Positions 1 to 8,188 are shown, counted from the stretch's first letter. The stretch is DNA of 35,854 bases from Bacillus sp. FJAT-29790 (GCF_019039215.1 NZ_JAHNZZ010000001.1:1647882-1683735), one strand, 5' to 3'. Made by a program: numbers and translations. Notes: a model not told the origin generated them from the sequence alone.

Positions 1-33
1 TCATGTACGTTTTACATTTTTTATTGAAAAATC

Positions 34-158
34 TTGACAAACTATTAGCTGGTTTTGTGGAATAGCTAATATATAAGATGTTTCACTATTAAACGGTTCA
101 CCGTAGTGTATCTGAAAGATGAAACAAAAACCATCTTTTGAATGGTTTCAAAAGATGG
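34..158 (+). promoter_or_regulatory. Leader region with perfect hairpin before leader peptide and GNAT gene
   Basis: A TTGACA hexamer lies at 34-39, but no well-spaced -10 is obvious; the best AT-rich block is TAATAT at 67-72. ATTAGCT (44-50) and AGCTAAT (64-70) form an inverted repeat across this stretch. A perfect 12-bp hairpin follows, CCATCTTTTGAA (131-142) with TTCAAAAGATGG (147-158) and a 4-nt loop. No T-run follows it, so it looks like an RNA regulatory hairpin rather than a terminator. Regulation is inferred. Confidence 0.4.
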
Positions 159-191
159 ACTAATTTATAATGTTCAGAGGAGTACAAAGTA

Positions 192-275
192 ATGAATCTT
201 CAACAGGTAGAATCAATTGTACCGTTTAATCTAAAATCAAACTTTGTTAACCATATCAAACTAGAAAGTAGCTGA
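192..275 (+). CDS. 27-residue leader-like peptide upstream of GNAT
   Basis: ATG at 192 follows a good ribosome binding site (GAGGAG at about 177-182), and the frame runs 27 codons to TGA at 273-275. That is five bases before the ATG of the acetyltransferase at 281. The peptide begins MNLQQVESIVPFN and shows no signal sequence. Close coupling, its own strong ribosome binding site, and a perfect hairpin upstream suggest a regulatory leader peptide whose translation delivers ribosomes to the weakly initiated downstream gene. It could equally be the N-terminal relic of a lost gene. I recognise no family. Confidence 0.45.
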   Translation: MNLQQVESIVPFNLKSNFVNHIKLESS

Positions 276-280
276 GAGAT

Positions 281-814
281 ATGATGAAATTTCGTTTAAA
301 AGACGGAAATGAAGTAACGATAAAAGAGGCGACTAAAGAATACGCCCAACATATGATCGATTTCTATAATATCGTGGGTGGAGAAACTGATTTTCTTTCA
401 TTCGGAAAAAATGAATTTAAACGCAATAAAGAGGAATATAAAGAGTTTATAGAATCTACACGCCTGGAACAAAACTCCATCATATTACTTGCAACCATAA
501 ATGATGAAATTATTAGTATAGCATCCATTAATTCTAGCCAGAAGGACAGAATGAAACATGTTGGTACATTAGGAATCGTTATTAGCGAACAGTTTACTGG
601 ACTAGGCTTAGGCAGAAAAATGATGGAACAAATGATCCAGTGGGCATCCTCAAATGGGATAACTAACAAAATTAGTCTCGTAACTAGAGAAGATAATGTT
701 CCAGCCATTGAATTGTACGAAAAGCTCGGGTTTGAAAAAGAAGGCCTCATTAAAAAAGACAATTTAATTAATGGAATTTATTACAACACTATTTTGATGG
801 GATTATTTATTTAG
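281..814 (+). CDS. GNAT family N-acetyltransferase
   Basis: The 177-residue protein has the GNAT fold: a central strand (HVGTLGIVIS, about 93-102), the acetyl-CoA pyrophosphate-binding motif (GLGLGRKMMEQM, about 107-118) and the C-terminal NVPAIELYEKLGFEKEG block typical of RimL/PhnO-type enzymes. It should transfer acetyl from acetyl-CoA to an amine. The substrate is unknown; small-molecule amines, antibiotics or protein N-termini are all possible. No good ribosome binding site precedes ATGATG, and the stop of the 27-codon ORF lies 5 nt upstream, so translation is probably coupled. A possible terminator lies at 952-987. Confidence 0.85.
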   Translation: MMKFRLKDGNEVTIKEATKEYAQHMIDFYNIVGGETDFLSFGKNEFKRNKEEYKEFIESTRLEQNSIILLATINDEIISIASINSSQKDRMKHVGTLGIVISEQFTGLGLGRKMMEQMIQWASSNGITNKISLVTREDNVPAIELYEKLGFEKEGLIKKDNLINGIYYNTILMGLFI

Positions 815-951
815 TCTTTATTGGGCGAAATTATAGTGCATTCATGCGCTGTAGAAAGCCGATTTCAGGGATATAAAATGAACGCGCATTTACGTCTTGG
901 AACGTACTTTAGTGAACGTACCAGGTAATTGGAAAAATAGCTAAAGCTGAT

Positions 952-987
952 AAGGGATACGGAATGTAACCATACCGTACCCCTTTT
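952..987 (+). terminator. Weak intrinsic terminator
   Basis: GGGATACGG (954-962) pairs with CCGTACCCC (975-983) with one mismatch, followed by TTTT. It is placed to end the GNAT transcript, 140 bases after its stop. Confidence 0.4.
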
Positions 988-1002
988 GTCAACAAACTGA
1001 GA

Positions 1003-1021
1003 CACTAATAACTTATTAGTG
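1003..1021. repeat. 19-bp perfect palindrome at truncated LysR end
   Basis: CACTAATAA (1003-1011), centre C at 1012, TTATTAGTG (1013-1021). It contains the LysR stop codon. It may mark the breakpoint that truncated the gene, or act as a hairpin; no T-run adjoins it. Confidence 0.5.
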
Positions 1022-1678
1022 TAAGTAATTCCTTAGATATTTAATAAAGCGGTTTATTTCAAAAGAAAGGCATGGATAGTCATCTAATTCATCCAAATTA
1101 ATAGATTCTTTGTCGGATAAAGGATGTCTTTTACTAATAAATACATAAGGTTTTGCAGTAAAGAGTACTGAAAAGGTTATATTTCTTTCTCTTAACAGCT
1201 TTAATAATACGTATTTATTATAATTACTTAAATAGATAATCCCTAACTCACTTCGTAAATTTTTTACATCTTCAATGATTTCATATGTTTTCGATTCACG
1301 AAGTATAAACTCATATTCAGACGTCCCAAATTCTTTTACAAGTTCCACAAAAGCATTGGCCGCAAAAGTATAATGCTGGGTTGAAATACAAAAATGTTGC
1401 TTAGCTGTTTTTTCACTTATGTATTTTTCTTCAAGCATATTAAACTGCTGTAATACCTGTCTGGAATAACCTAGAAACTCAGCTCCTTCATTAGTAATAG
1501 TAACCCCTCTATTCGTTCTAATGAATAGAGTAATTTTAATTTCCTTCTCTAATTCCTTAATCGCATTCGACAAACTTGGCTGTGAGATGAATAAACTTTT
1601 TGCTGCTTCATTCATAGATCCCTTACTTACTACTTCTAATACATACTTTAATTGTTGTAAATTCAAACTGAACTCCAC
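1016..1678 (-). CDS. LysR-type transcriptional regulator, C-terminally truncated
   Basis: The N-terminus is a classic LysR winged helix-turn-helix (LQQLKYVLEVVSKGSMNEAAKSLFISQPSLSNAIKELEKE, about residues 7-47). The start of the effector-binding domain follows, with the HPLSDKESINLDELDDYPCLSFE segment near 183-206. The protein stops at 220 residues, whereas LysR proteins usually have 290-300, so the second half of the periplasmic-binding-like domain is missing. Homology ends near residue 206, followed by a short unrelated tail. The stop overlaps a perfect 19-bp palindrome (1003-1021). DNA binding may survive, but effector response is doubtful. No ordinary target gene sits divergently next to it. 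Confidence 0.75.
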   Translation of the reverse strand: MEFSLNLQQLKYVLEVVSKGSMNEAAKSLFISQPSLSNAIKELEKEIKITLFIRTNRGVTITNEGAEFLGYSRQVLQQFNMLEEKYISEKTAKQHFCISTQHYTFAANAFVELVKEFGTSEYEFILRESKTYEIIEDVKNLRSELGIIYLSNYNKYVLLKLLRERNITFSVLFTAKPYVFISKRHPLSDKESINLDELDDYPCLSFEINRFIKYLRNYLH

Positions 1679-1935
1679 CTTTTCAAAGCCCCTATTAATT
1701 ACTCTAACAATAGAAAAAGTTGAATCTATAACTACATCTTTTTAGCAGTAATTTTACCACTTTTTCTTTCCAACACAATCTCATCAATCGTTTAGGTTCG
1801 CAACAATAAAACTTTGTTTCAAATCTACAGGAGCGTCAGGAAGTCTTATTCCGTTCAAATAAAGGAATACCGAATTTCTCATTTTAGATGTCTAAACAAA
1901 CTGAAATGGTCCAATTTTCTGGCCGGAATAAAAAT

Positions 1936-2040
1936 TACAAGTCCCCCATATTTTGTAATATTCAAGATTATGGAAACCAATGTGGGAGAAACAGCGTAGA
2001 GTTCCTTAATGATAAACATGGATTTGGATGGGTATCTTAA
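1936..2040 (+). pseudogene. DUF347-repeat protein fragment, frameshifted
   Basis: Conceptual translation gives YFVIFKIMETNVGETA and then a TAG at 1997-1999. Restoring one base at that point continues as VEFLNDKHGFGWVS up to TAA at 2038. This matches the first DUF347 repeat of the intact gene just downstream, whose equivalent reads FWIIKVLCTTVGETFADFINFNIGLGL. It is therefore a relic of a second, diverged DUF347 paralogue, probably left by an old tandem duplication or replacement. Only one repeat is recognisable; 1746-1935 upstream shows nothing I can assign. Confidence 0.7.
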
Positions 2041-2103
2041 TTTAGAGAGTGAGAAATAAAATTAATTTGAGGGAAAAAACTTCAAAGAAAGGAAATTATA
2101 TAT

Positions 2104-3309
2104 ATGCAAGATAATCAATATAAAATGGAAACTTTACTTAACAAAGTGCCACAAGTGACAATTTTCTTTTGGATCATCAAAGTTTTGTGTACAACTGTTG
2201 GTGAAACATTTGCTGATTTCATCAATTTCAACATTGGACTTGGTTTAACTCTTACTACCATTATTATTGGAGTTGCGTTTTTTATTGTATTGTTTTTTCA
2301 ATTTAAAGCAAACAAATATGTTCCAGTTGTTTACTGGGTAACAGTTGTACTTATAAGCGTATTTGGAACACTGGTAACGGATAATCTGACAGATAATATG
2401 GGCGTACCGCTTGAGGTTAGTACAGCTGTTTTCTCCGTGCTACTAGGACTTACTTTTATATTTTGGTATCTTAGTGAAAAAACACTATCGATCCACTCGA
2501 TTTTTACTACAAAAAGAGAAGTTTTCTACTGGTTTACGATCCTTTTCACCTTTGCACTTGGAACAGCGGTCGGCGATTTATATTCCGAACAACTCGGTTT
2601 TGGTTATCTTAACACAGGATTAGGCGTTGTTATTATTATTGCTCTTGTGTTCTTAGCTTATAAATTTTTAAAACTTGACGGAGTATTAGCTTTCTGGATC
2701 GCGTATATTTTAACTCGTCCGCTTGGAGCGTCACTTGGAGATTACTTATCTCAACCAAAAGTAAATGGCGGATTAGGATTCGGGACAACCGTTACGAGTG
2801 TAATTTTTCTTATAGCTATTTTAGCGATCATTGTTTTCCTTGCCATTTCAAAAATTGATATAAACGCTAAAAGTGATATAGCAGAAACAAACCAAAGTAA
2901 TGCAAATAAGAAACATGTGCTAACACAAACGATTGTTGTACTTGTAATTTTCTTAGTTGTTAGTATAAGTGGTTATAACTGGCGCAGTAATAATATTGCA
3001 TCACAAGGCGCTGCGGAGCAAGCAACATTAGCAGGTCAATTAGACGATTTTGTTAAAATTGAAAATGACATTCTAAACGCTGTAAATAAAAACGACTTTG
3101 CATCATCAAAAAAAATTGCTGATAATTTGGAACATCAGTGGGACACACAGGAACCTAAGCTTCGAAAAATCGATGGTGCTACATGGACGAAAATTGATGG
3201 AACAATTGATGTTGTATTAGCTTCAGTTCGTTCATCGAATCCTGATGTAAACAAGTGTAAAACAGCACTTAACAATTCACTTAGTACCATAAATGCAGCA
3301 AATAAATAA
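2104..3309 (+). CDS. Multi-pass membrane protein with four DUF347 repeats
   Basis: This is a 401-residue integral membrane protein. Four tandem repeats of about 60 residues each contain a conserved aromatic/Trp and a G[TEA]..[GAT]D-type motif: VGETFADF (about 32-39), FGTLVTDN (about 86-93), LGTAVGDL (about 152-159) and LGASLGDY (about 208-215). Each repeat holds two membrane segments, as in the DUF347/COG4705 family of unknown function. A ninth membrane segment (about 275-295) leads into a helical C-terminal domain of about 100 residues, presumably outside the cell, which is an extra compared with the plain four-repeat architecture. The ribosome binding site is AAAGGA about 10 nt upstream. 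A terminator at 3318-3343 ends the unit. Its function is unknown. Confidence 0.8.
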   Translation: MQDNQYKMETLLNKVPQVTIFFWIIKVLCTTVGETFADFINFNIGLGLTLTTIIIGVAFFIVLFFQFKANKYVPVVYWVTVVLISVFGTLVTDNLTDNMGVPLEVSTAVFSVLLGLTFIFWYLSEKTLSIHSIFTTKREVFYWFTILFTFALGTAVGDLYSEQLGFGYLNTGLGVVIIIALVFLAYKFLKLDGVLAFWIAYILTRPLGASLGDYLSQPKVNGGLGFGTTVTSVIFLIAILAIIVFLAISKIDINAKSDIAETNQSNANKKHVLTQTIVVLVIFLVVSISGYNWRSNNIASQGAAEQATLAGQLDDFVKIENDILNAVNKNDFASSKKIADNLEHQWDTQEPKLRKIDGATWTKIDGTIDVVLASVRSSNPDVNKCKTALNNSLSTINAANK

Positions 3310-3317
3310 TAATCTTG

Positions 3318-3343
3318 GGAATCGCCAATCGCGGTTCCTTTTT
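3318..3343 (+). terminator. Intrinsic terminator of DUF347 gene
   Basis: GGAATCGC (3318-3325) pairs with GCGGTTCC (3331-3338), including one G-T pair, and TTTTT follows immediately. Confidence 0.8.
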
Positions 3344-3684
3344 AAATGGAACTCTTATTAAACTGCCTCGTGTATTTAAGCACATTTTTTTACAATATTC
3401 ACAAAACAATTAAAAATGTTATTCCACAATCTGGCCGTTTGTTCAATAAGCACAAAATGTGTATAAATATTAGTATTCATACAATTTATTTTTAAAAAGT
3501 CATTCAAAAATATTAGTAAACATACTGCCATAACATACATAAGTTAAGTGCCAGAAACATGATATTTCCAATAATTTATAGAACTCATAATATAAAAGTT
3601 TTAGCTAAAGCTATTCAATAATGATACACCCATAATGGGTATGCAATTACAAAATCGATTCATCAGAATTTTAAGGAGGATAAT
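3344..3684. other. Intergenic region with two dispersed-element arms
   Basis: No gene is seen in these 340 bases. An AAACTGCCTCG..TTTAAG arm near 3359-3383 and a CCACAATCTGGCCG..TTCAATAAG arm at 3424-3451 belong to the dispersed intergenic element described in the findings. The rest is AT-rich and should hold the promoter of the next gene. The ribosome binding site AAGGAGG sits at about 3672-3678. Confidence 0.5.
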
Positions 3685-5595
3685 ATGAAAAGTAACAAAG
3701 TATTGATAGGAATAATTTCTCTTATGTTTATGCTATCTGCATGTGCCACTAATAGTAATCACAATAACCTAGATAAAAATATGAAGGACATTCATTTACA
3801 TTCCAGTTCAACTGATGTTCCTGAAACTTTAAAAATAGGGCATAACATAGATAAAAATACAGAGGACAATCATTCGAATTCCAGTTCAGCTGATGTTCCT
3901 GAAACTTCAAAAATTAGGAATAATAATACCAATGCTGAAGCACAAACAACTCGTCCAACGGTAATGTCGAAGAATGGGATGGTAACAGCTCCTCATTATC
4001 TTGCGTCACAAGCGGCTTTACAAGTGCTTAAAGATGGCGGTAATGCGATAGATGCAGCCATTGCTGCGGCATCTACACTGGCAGTGGTTTATCCTGATAT
4101 GAATACGATAGGCGCAGACAACTTTTGGCTCATTTTTAATGCGAAAACTAGGGAGCTAAAAGCCTTAAATGCAAGTGGGCGTTCAGGAGAGAAAGCTACA
4201 ATCGATTTTTATAAAAGTAAAGGGTACGATAAAATTCCCATACGTGGCTATTTAAGCGCCAATACCGTTCCAGGTGCGGTATCAGGCTGGGGAGAAGCTT
4301 ATAAATACTCACAAAATGAAATGGGTAATAACTTGCCATGGAGTAAACTTCTCGATTCTGCTATTCGATATGCCGAAGACGGCTTTCCGGTATCACCGAA
4401 CCTAGAATCTTATACAAAGGTCAACATTACAAAGGAAAAAAATACATTGGACCAAGAACAACATAACTTACAACGTTTTGAAGGATTTAGAAAAACATTC
4501 TTAAAACCTGATGGGTCACCTTATAAAGCCGGAGAAATCCTAAAACAGAAAGATTTAGCGAATACATTAAAGATCATTCAAACGCAAGGGGCCGACTCTT
4601 TCTATAATGGAATTATCGCGAAGAAAATTGTAGATGATGTACAGGCGAATGGCGGCTTACTAACCCTCAATGACTTTAAACAACATACAGCGGATTGGGT
4701 TGAGCCAATTTCAGTTGACTATCGTGGTTATAAAGCGTACAATTTTCCGCCTAATAGCCAAGGGATGGCTTCACTCGAAATCTTAAATATTTTGAACAAT
4801 TATGATCTATCCACAATCAAGGAAGGATCTGCTGATTACTATCATCTGATGACAGAAGCCATCAAACAATCATTCGCTGATCGAGATAAGTGGCTCACTG
4901 ATCCGAAATTCGTGAATATTCCGCTTGATTACCTATTATCTAAAAAGCATGGTCAAGACCAGGCGAACCGTATTGATATGAGAAAAGCGGCAGAATACGT
5001 CAAGCCTCTTGATCCTAAGCAGGATACTGTGTGGCTTGGTGTGACAGATAAATACGGGAATTCAGTTTCGGTTAATCAAAGTATTTATTTTGATTGGGGC
5101 TCTGCTATTGTTCCTAAAGGTACAGGCGTCCTTCTTCAGAATCGAGGCAGCTATTTCTCATTGAACCCTAACGAGGTCAATCATTTAGAGCCTAGAAAGA
5201 GAACGTTTAGTACATTAAATCCGGCTATGCTATTTAAGAACGACAAACCGTACCTACTTTATGGAACTCAAGGAGGGGAAGGACAGCCTCAAACCCAAAC
5301 GGCTTTAGTTACTCGTATTGTAGATTACGGTTTTGGTGTCCAAAACGCCATTGATGCACCAAGATGGGTATATGGACGCACATGGGGGAATCCCTCAAAT
5401 CAACTTAAGCTCGAACCTCGTATTCCAAAACAGGTCATTGACGAATTAAAGAAGCGTGGACATGATGTAGCCATAGAAAGGGAAGAATTCTCAACGACAA
5501 TGGGGATGTCCGGAGCGATTTTGATTGATCCTGATACCTCTGTGAAATTTGGAGGCGCCGATCCACGTGGTGATGGCATGGCCATAGGGTATTAA
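3685..5595 (+). CDS. Gamma-glutamyltransferase-family lipoprotein (N-terminal nucleophile hydrolase)
   Basis: The 636-residue protein has a lipoprotein signal peptide with lipobox LSAC (Cys20), so it is anchored outside the membrane. A low-complexity linker (about 21-90) contains a 26-residue unit repeated twice. The GGT domain follows: the N-terminal large-subunit block (GMVTAPHYLASQAALQVLKDGGNAIDAAIA, about 98-127) and the small-subunit start QDTVWLGVTDKYGNSVSVNQS, where Thr448 is the expected autocleavage nucleophile. TQGGEGQPQTQ and the C-terminal GADPRGDGMAIGY are also family landmarks. The DTVW form of the active site is that of the broad GGT-like family rather than classical GGT, so glutathione, another gamma-glutamyl compound or an amide may be the substrate. 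The start is supported by AAGGAGG seven bases upstream. Confidence 0.88.
   Translation: MKSNKVLIGIISLMFMLSACATNSNHNNLDKNMKDIHLHSSSTDVPETLKIGHNIDKNTEDNHSNSSSADVPETSKIRNNNTNAEAQTTRPTVMSKNGMVTAPHYLASQAALQVLKDGGNAIDAAIAAASTLAVVYPDMNTIGADNFWLIFNAKTRELKALNASGRSGEKATIDFYKSKGYDKIPIRGYLSANTVPGAVSGWGEAYKYSQNEMGNNLPWSKLLDSAIRYAEDGFPVSPNLESYTKVNITKEKNTLDQEQHNLQRFEGFRKTFLKPDGSPYKAGEILKQKDLANTLKIIQTQGADSFYNGIIAKKIVDDVQANGGLLTLNDFKQHTADWVEPISVDYRGYKAYNFPPNSQGMASLEILNILNNYDLSTIKEGSADYYHLMTEAIKQSFADRDKWLTDPKFVNIPLDYLLSKKHGQDQANRIDMRKAAEYVKPLDPKQDTVWLGVTDKYGNSVSVNQSIYFDWGSAIVPKGTGVLLQNRGSYFSLNPNEVNHLEPRKRTFSTLNPAMLFKNDKPYLLYGTQGGEGQPQTQTALVTRIVDYGFGVQNAIDAPRWVYGRTWGNPSNQLKLEPRIPKQVIDELKKRGHDVAIEREEFSTTMGMSGAILIDPDTSVKFGGADPRGDGMAIGY
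3764..3919 (+). repeat. 78-bp in-frame tandem duplication in GGT-like linker
   Basis: Two 78-bp units (3764-3841, 3842-3919) encode similar 26-residue segments, each with a SSS[TA]DVPET core. They lie in the spacer between the lipid anchor and the catalytic domain. Confidence 0.8.
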
Positions 5596-5642
5596 ATTAC
5601 AGATTTATTTTTGATCATTCTATTCTAAACGGTTAAACTTTT

Positions 5643-5900
5643 TTAATTATCAAGACCTAAAATATAAAGGGTGGTCCACGCTATATATGTACCACCCTTT
5701 AACTTCCTTACTAGCGATTGCTGATTATAGGGGGAATCAATTTTAGTATAGCTATTATCCAAAAACCAAACCATAAAACCATGAAACAGTATAATGGGAA
5801 TACTAATAAAAAGGCCAATAATTGTCCGAATTTTAGGAAACCTCGAACAAAAGCCAATTACCAGCAATGACGAGAATATTAATAACCAAGGGAATGACAT
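5643..5900 (-). CDS. Small hydrophobic protein, probably frameshifted
   Basis: The 85-residue frame has two predicted membrane segments and a basic tail. ATG at 5900 has no ribosome binding site, and an in-frame TGA lies 12 bases upstream. A second frame starts at ATG 5928, eight bases after the stop of the upstream gene (5936-6220). It reads MSLFLKPTGYVIPLVINI... and stops after LLFEVS. Removing one base at TCCTAAAA near 5835 would join EVS to KIRTIIGLF of the listed frame, giving a more natural two-helix protein of about 94 residues. I therefore suspect a single-base insertion. The 3' end runs through a 10-bp hairpin (5666-5675 with 5691-5700). Its function is unknown. Confidence 0.4.
   Translation of the reverse strand: MSFPWLLIFSSLLVIGFCSRFPKIRTIIGLFISIPIILFHGFMVWFLDNSYTKIDSPYNQQSLVRKLKGGTYIAWTTLYILGLDN
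5666..5700. terminator. Hairpin at convergent end of GGT-like gene
   Basis: AAAGGGTGGT (5666-5675) pairs perfectly with ACCACCCTTT (5691-5700) over a 15-base loop. T-runs on either strand are weak, so it may be a terminator or an mRNA 3'-end stabiliser between convergent genes. Confidence 0.4.
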
Positions 5901-5935
5901 AGCCTGTTGGTTTCAAAAAAAGAGACATCTTTAAA

Positions 5936-6220
5936 CTATAGTCTGAAAATTACAACAATAGTAATAAGTAATAGTAATACGACGTACATCCATACCGTTA
6001 ACTGAATCATCCATACAACCCATGACTTCTTTTGCAATCCAAAATAAATGACAAGACCGAAAAATAAAATATTTGTAACAATACGTAGCCCAGAAGTTTT
6101 TCCATTATAAAAATCCACAATATCGAGACTTATACCTATCAATGAAGAAATTATAAATATGAATAAGTATAGTTTGAATTTTCTTTCTTTCCTTTCTACC
6201 TCATGACTAAATTCATACAC
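5936..6220 (-). CDS. Small three-helix membrane protein
   Basis: The 94-residue protein has a charged N-terminus (HEVERKERKFK) and three predicted membrane segments at about 16-33, 47-62 and 70-92. The start is GTG at 6220, supported by GAGGT eight bases upstream; an ATG two bases further in lies in another frame. The small hydrophobic frame downstream follows closely, so the two probably form an operon. No family is recognised. Confidence 0.6.
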   Translation of the reverse strand: MYEFSHEVERKERKFKLYLFIFIISSLIGISLDIVDFYNGKTSGLRIVTNILFFGLVIYFGLQKKSWVVWMIQLTVWMYVVLLLLITIVVIFRL

Positions 6221-6370
6221 TTAGGATTACCTCGTTTTTTTATGAGTAAACTTCAACTTCTTACTAATCCTATACTACTAATATATACTGGAAAAAACAT
6301 TAGGAAAATATTACGTTAACGTTAAGTGTTCACTTTACAACATTTCTTTTTCCCTTGAAAAATATTTTTT

Positions 6371-6438
6371 GTTCCACAATATGGCCCGATTACTGAAAAA
6401 AGCACAATTCCTCTTCAAGAATTGCACCCGCCTTCTTG
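6371..6438. repeat. Dispersed hairpin element, copy B
   Basis: Left arm CCACAATATGGCCCGATTAC, then CAATTC/GAATTG hairpin, then right arm TTGCACCCGCC. It overlaps the 3' end of the DUF5071 gene and supplies its last residues (EELCFFQ). Confidence 0.55.
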
Positions 6439-6791
6439 TCCACTTCTTCTAATTTTTCGCCCTCAGTAGGTGTTGTAATTAGCCTTATTAAGTCGTTCCT
6501 TAACGATTCTTTATAATGAGGAGGTAACTTCTTAATTAAGTACTCTAAACACCAGAATTTCCATATATCATCGTTAGTTGAAAATACATTTTTTAAATGA
6601 GGAACAATTTCTTTCGGAAAAGTTATAAGAATTTCAGCGACTTTAGGTGCTATTGGCCAATTCATATCTTGAATCCATTCAAGAAGTTCAGGTAATAGAG
6701 GAATAATATCTTTTTTCTCCATCCTTTTTATTTTATGAACTCTTTCAAAATCAAACTTATTTCTTGGAAGTTGTTCCTCAAAGTTAATCAT
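6390..6791 (-). CDS. DUF5071 domain protein
   Basis: The protein has 133 residues, taking ATG at 6791 as start, with AAAGGTG five bases upstream; a GTG at 6800 lies inside that ribosome binding site. It carries the DUF5071 signature (LPELLEWIQDMNWPIAPKVAEIL, about 32-54, and the later WCLEYLIKKLP block), a small helical HEAT-like domain of unknown function common in Bacillus accessory regions. It is acidic and soluble, with no membrane segments. Its last dozen codons come from a dispersed intergenic element, so the native C-terminus may have been replaced. Confidence 0.8.
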   Translation of the reverse strand: MINFEEQLPRNKFDFERVHKIKRMEKKDIIPLLPELLEWIQDMNWPIAPKVAEILITFPKEIVPHLKNVFSTNDDIWKFWCLEYLIKKLPPHYKESLRNDLIRLITTPTEGEKLEEVDKKAGAILEEELCFFQ

Positions 6792-6828
6792 TTTTATCAC
6801 CTTTTATTACAAAATCGAGACTGATTTT

Positions 6829-6858
6829 ATTGAACAATTGCGCCCTTTTGTTGAATAA
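6829..6858. repeat. Dispersed element, single arm C
   Basis: TTGAACAATTGCGCCC and TTTTGTTGAATAA form the right-arm type of the dispersed intergenic element. The gap 6801-6928 otherwise shows nothing. Confidence 0.45.
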
Positions 6859-6928
6859 AATATTAAACCAAATTTAAGCTTCTATATCTTAATAGAACGT
6901 AAAAAGACTATAAATACATAAAAGAAGT

Positions 6929-7597
6929 TTAGGGAAGGGTCATAAGTTTATTTAATCGATTTACCAGCAGTTCTTTCCATTCGTTAGCCAATTCTTGAAC
7001 GTCCAGCACTCTTTTTATGCCCTCAACATCCTTTTGCTTATGAAAATAAATCTCATTTCCGTAAAGAATGGACACCTGTTTTGGATGTGATTCTATTAAT
7101 CTGATTTTAGAATCTTTACGAACAATACCTTCTTCTAATACACGACACAAATAACCTGTAAAACCGGTTTGTACCATCCTTTTTAGAAGAGAAGGATTAT
7201 TAGTTCTCTTTGTAATCGTGCTACATGGAATTCTACCTTGAGTTACTTGTATAACAGCATTACCAAGGAGGAAAATGTCACCAATAAAAATATCGTTTTC
7301 TAACATATTTGTAACAGTTAAATTCTCTCCAAAAGTTGAAGATGGTAAAGGGTTCTTGAACTCTTTCTCCCAAAGCAAATAATGTTCATACGGATATACA
7401 CATACAGCACGGTCGGGACCTCCATGATACCGTAAGTCGGCAACTCCATCTCCCCGAAATCCTTCTTTTGCTAAGAAAGCTTCTTCAATTGTTTGTTTGC
7501 ATATTCCCGTTTCTATTTCTTTATCATACCCATACTTCATTTTTTTTGGTAATCCAATTGAAAAATTTTTAAGTTCAATAACTTTATTATTTCCCAT
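6929..7597 (-). CDS. MOSC domain protein, YiiM-like
   Basis: The 222-residue protein belongs to the MOSC family (molybdenum cofactor sulfurase C-terminal domain). Visible landmarks are GDGVADLRYHGGPDRAVCVYP (about 49-69), FGENLTV (about 89-95) and the QGRIPCSTI block (about 120-128) with the conserved Cys expected to handle sulfur. The C-terminal helical extension matches the YiiM type. YiiM proteins are linked to molybdenum-dependent reduction of N-hydroxylated bases. The ribosome binding site is weak (GAAAGTGAG). The gene stands alone between dispersed-element copies, so its reaction here is inferred from the family only. Confidence 0.85.
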   Translation of the reverse strand: MGNNKVIELKNFSIGLPKKMKYGYDKEIETGICKQTIEEAFLAKEGFRGDGVADLRYHGGPDRAVCVYPYEHYLLWEKEFKNPLPSSTFGENLTVTNMLENDIFIGDIFLLGNAVIQVTQGRIPCSTITKRTNNPSLLKRMVQTGFTGYLCRVLEEGIVRKDSKIRLIESHPKQVSILYGNEIYFHKQKDVEGIKRVLDVQELANEWKELLVNRLNKLMTLP

Positions 7598-7763
7598 TTA
7601 ATATGTACTCACTTTCTATTATTAGTTATAGCTGATTATAGTTAAAATTCTAACACTTATAAAATCCATTTGCATGGAGACTGTTTTACTAACCAGCATT
7701 TGTTTATGTGCAACTTTTACAATCTCAGATTTGCGTAAATAACCAATTGTTTTCGGAGGTTTT

Positions 7764-7834
7764 CCTCGACAATATGGCCCTTTTCATGAAGAAAGACGCT
7801 TTCCTTATTTCAGAAAAGCGCCCTTTATGTTGAA
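7764..7834. repeat. Dispersed hairpin element, copy D
   Basis: Left arm CGACAATATGGCCC..TTCATGAAG, hairpin GCTTTCCT/AGAAAAGC with one C-A mismatch, right arm GCGCCC..TTATGTTGAATA. It lies 26 bases from the stop of the DUF4190 gene, in the 262-base gap 7598-7859. Confidence 0.6.
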
Positions 7835-7859
7835 TATTGTTATTGAAGTAAAGCCCCCG

Positions 7860-8141
7860 TTAGATGAAAAGCAACTCACCAGTAGTAATTGAAATTAATA
7901 TCGTGAGGAATATTCCAAATAGACAACAAATAATACCTGTTACAGCTTTTCTTTTTCCATTTTGTTTAAAACGGTTAATTTGTCTTAACCCTATAACACC
8001 ATAAATTAACCCAACAATCCCAAGTATAACGCCTACTGCGACAATAGAAGTAACAATTGAAAGAATACCAAGAACCAGTGATACTGTACCTTTGTTATTA
8101 GTCTTAATATCAATATCATTCGATACATCAAGATTACTCAT
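7860..8141 (-). CDS. DUF4190 domain membrane protein
   Basis: The 93-residue protein starts with a hydrophilic segment (MSNLDVSNDIDIKTNNKG) and continues with the DUF4190 pattern: a Gly-rich double membrane segment (SLVLGILSI...GVILGIVGLIYGVIGL, about 21-52), a basic cytoplasmic turn (RQINRFKQNGKRKA) and a final helix. The family occurs widely in Gram-positive bacteria, and its function is unknown. The ribosome binding site AAGGGGG lies well spaced before ATG 8141. It appears monocistronic. Confidence 0.8.
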   Translation of the reverse strand: MSNLDVSNDIDIKTNNKGTVSLVLGILSIVTSIVAVGVILGIVGLIYGVIGLRQINRFKQNGKRKAVTGIICCLFGIFLTILISITTGELLFI

Positions 8142-8156
8142 TTTTAACCCCCTTTT

Positions 8157-8188
8157 AAACTAAACTGCCCCGATAGTTCAATACCTTA
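8157..8188. repeat. Dispersed element, single arm E
   Basis: AAACTAAACTGCCCCGATAG followed by TTCAATA is a left-arm-type copy between divergent genes. Confidence 0.4.

Noticed and set aside
6310-6325. ACGTTAACGT palindrome resembling a MerR-type operator
   Set aside because: No MerR gene or suitably spaced promoter nearby; too short.
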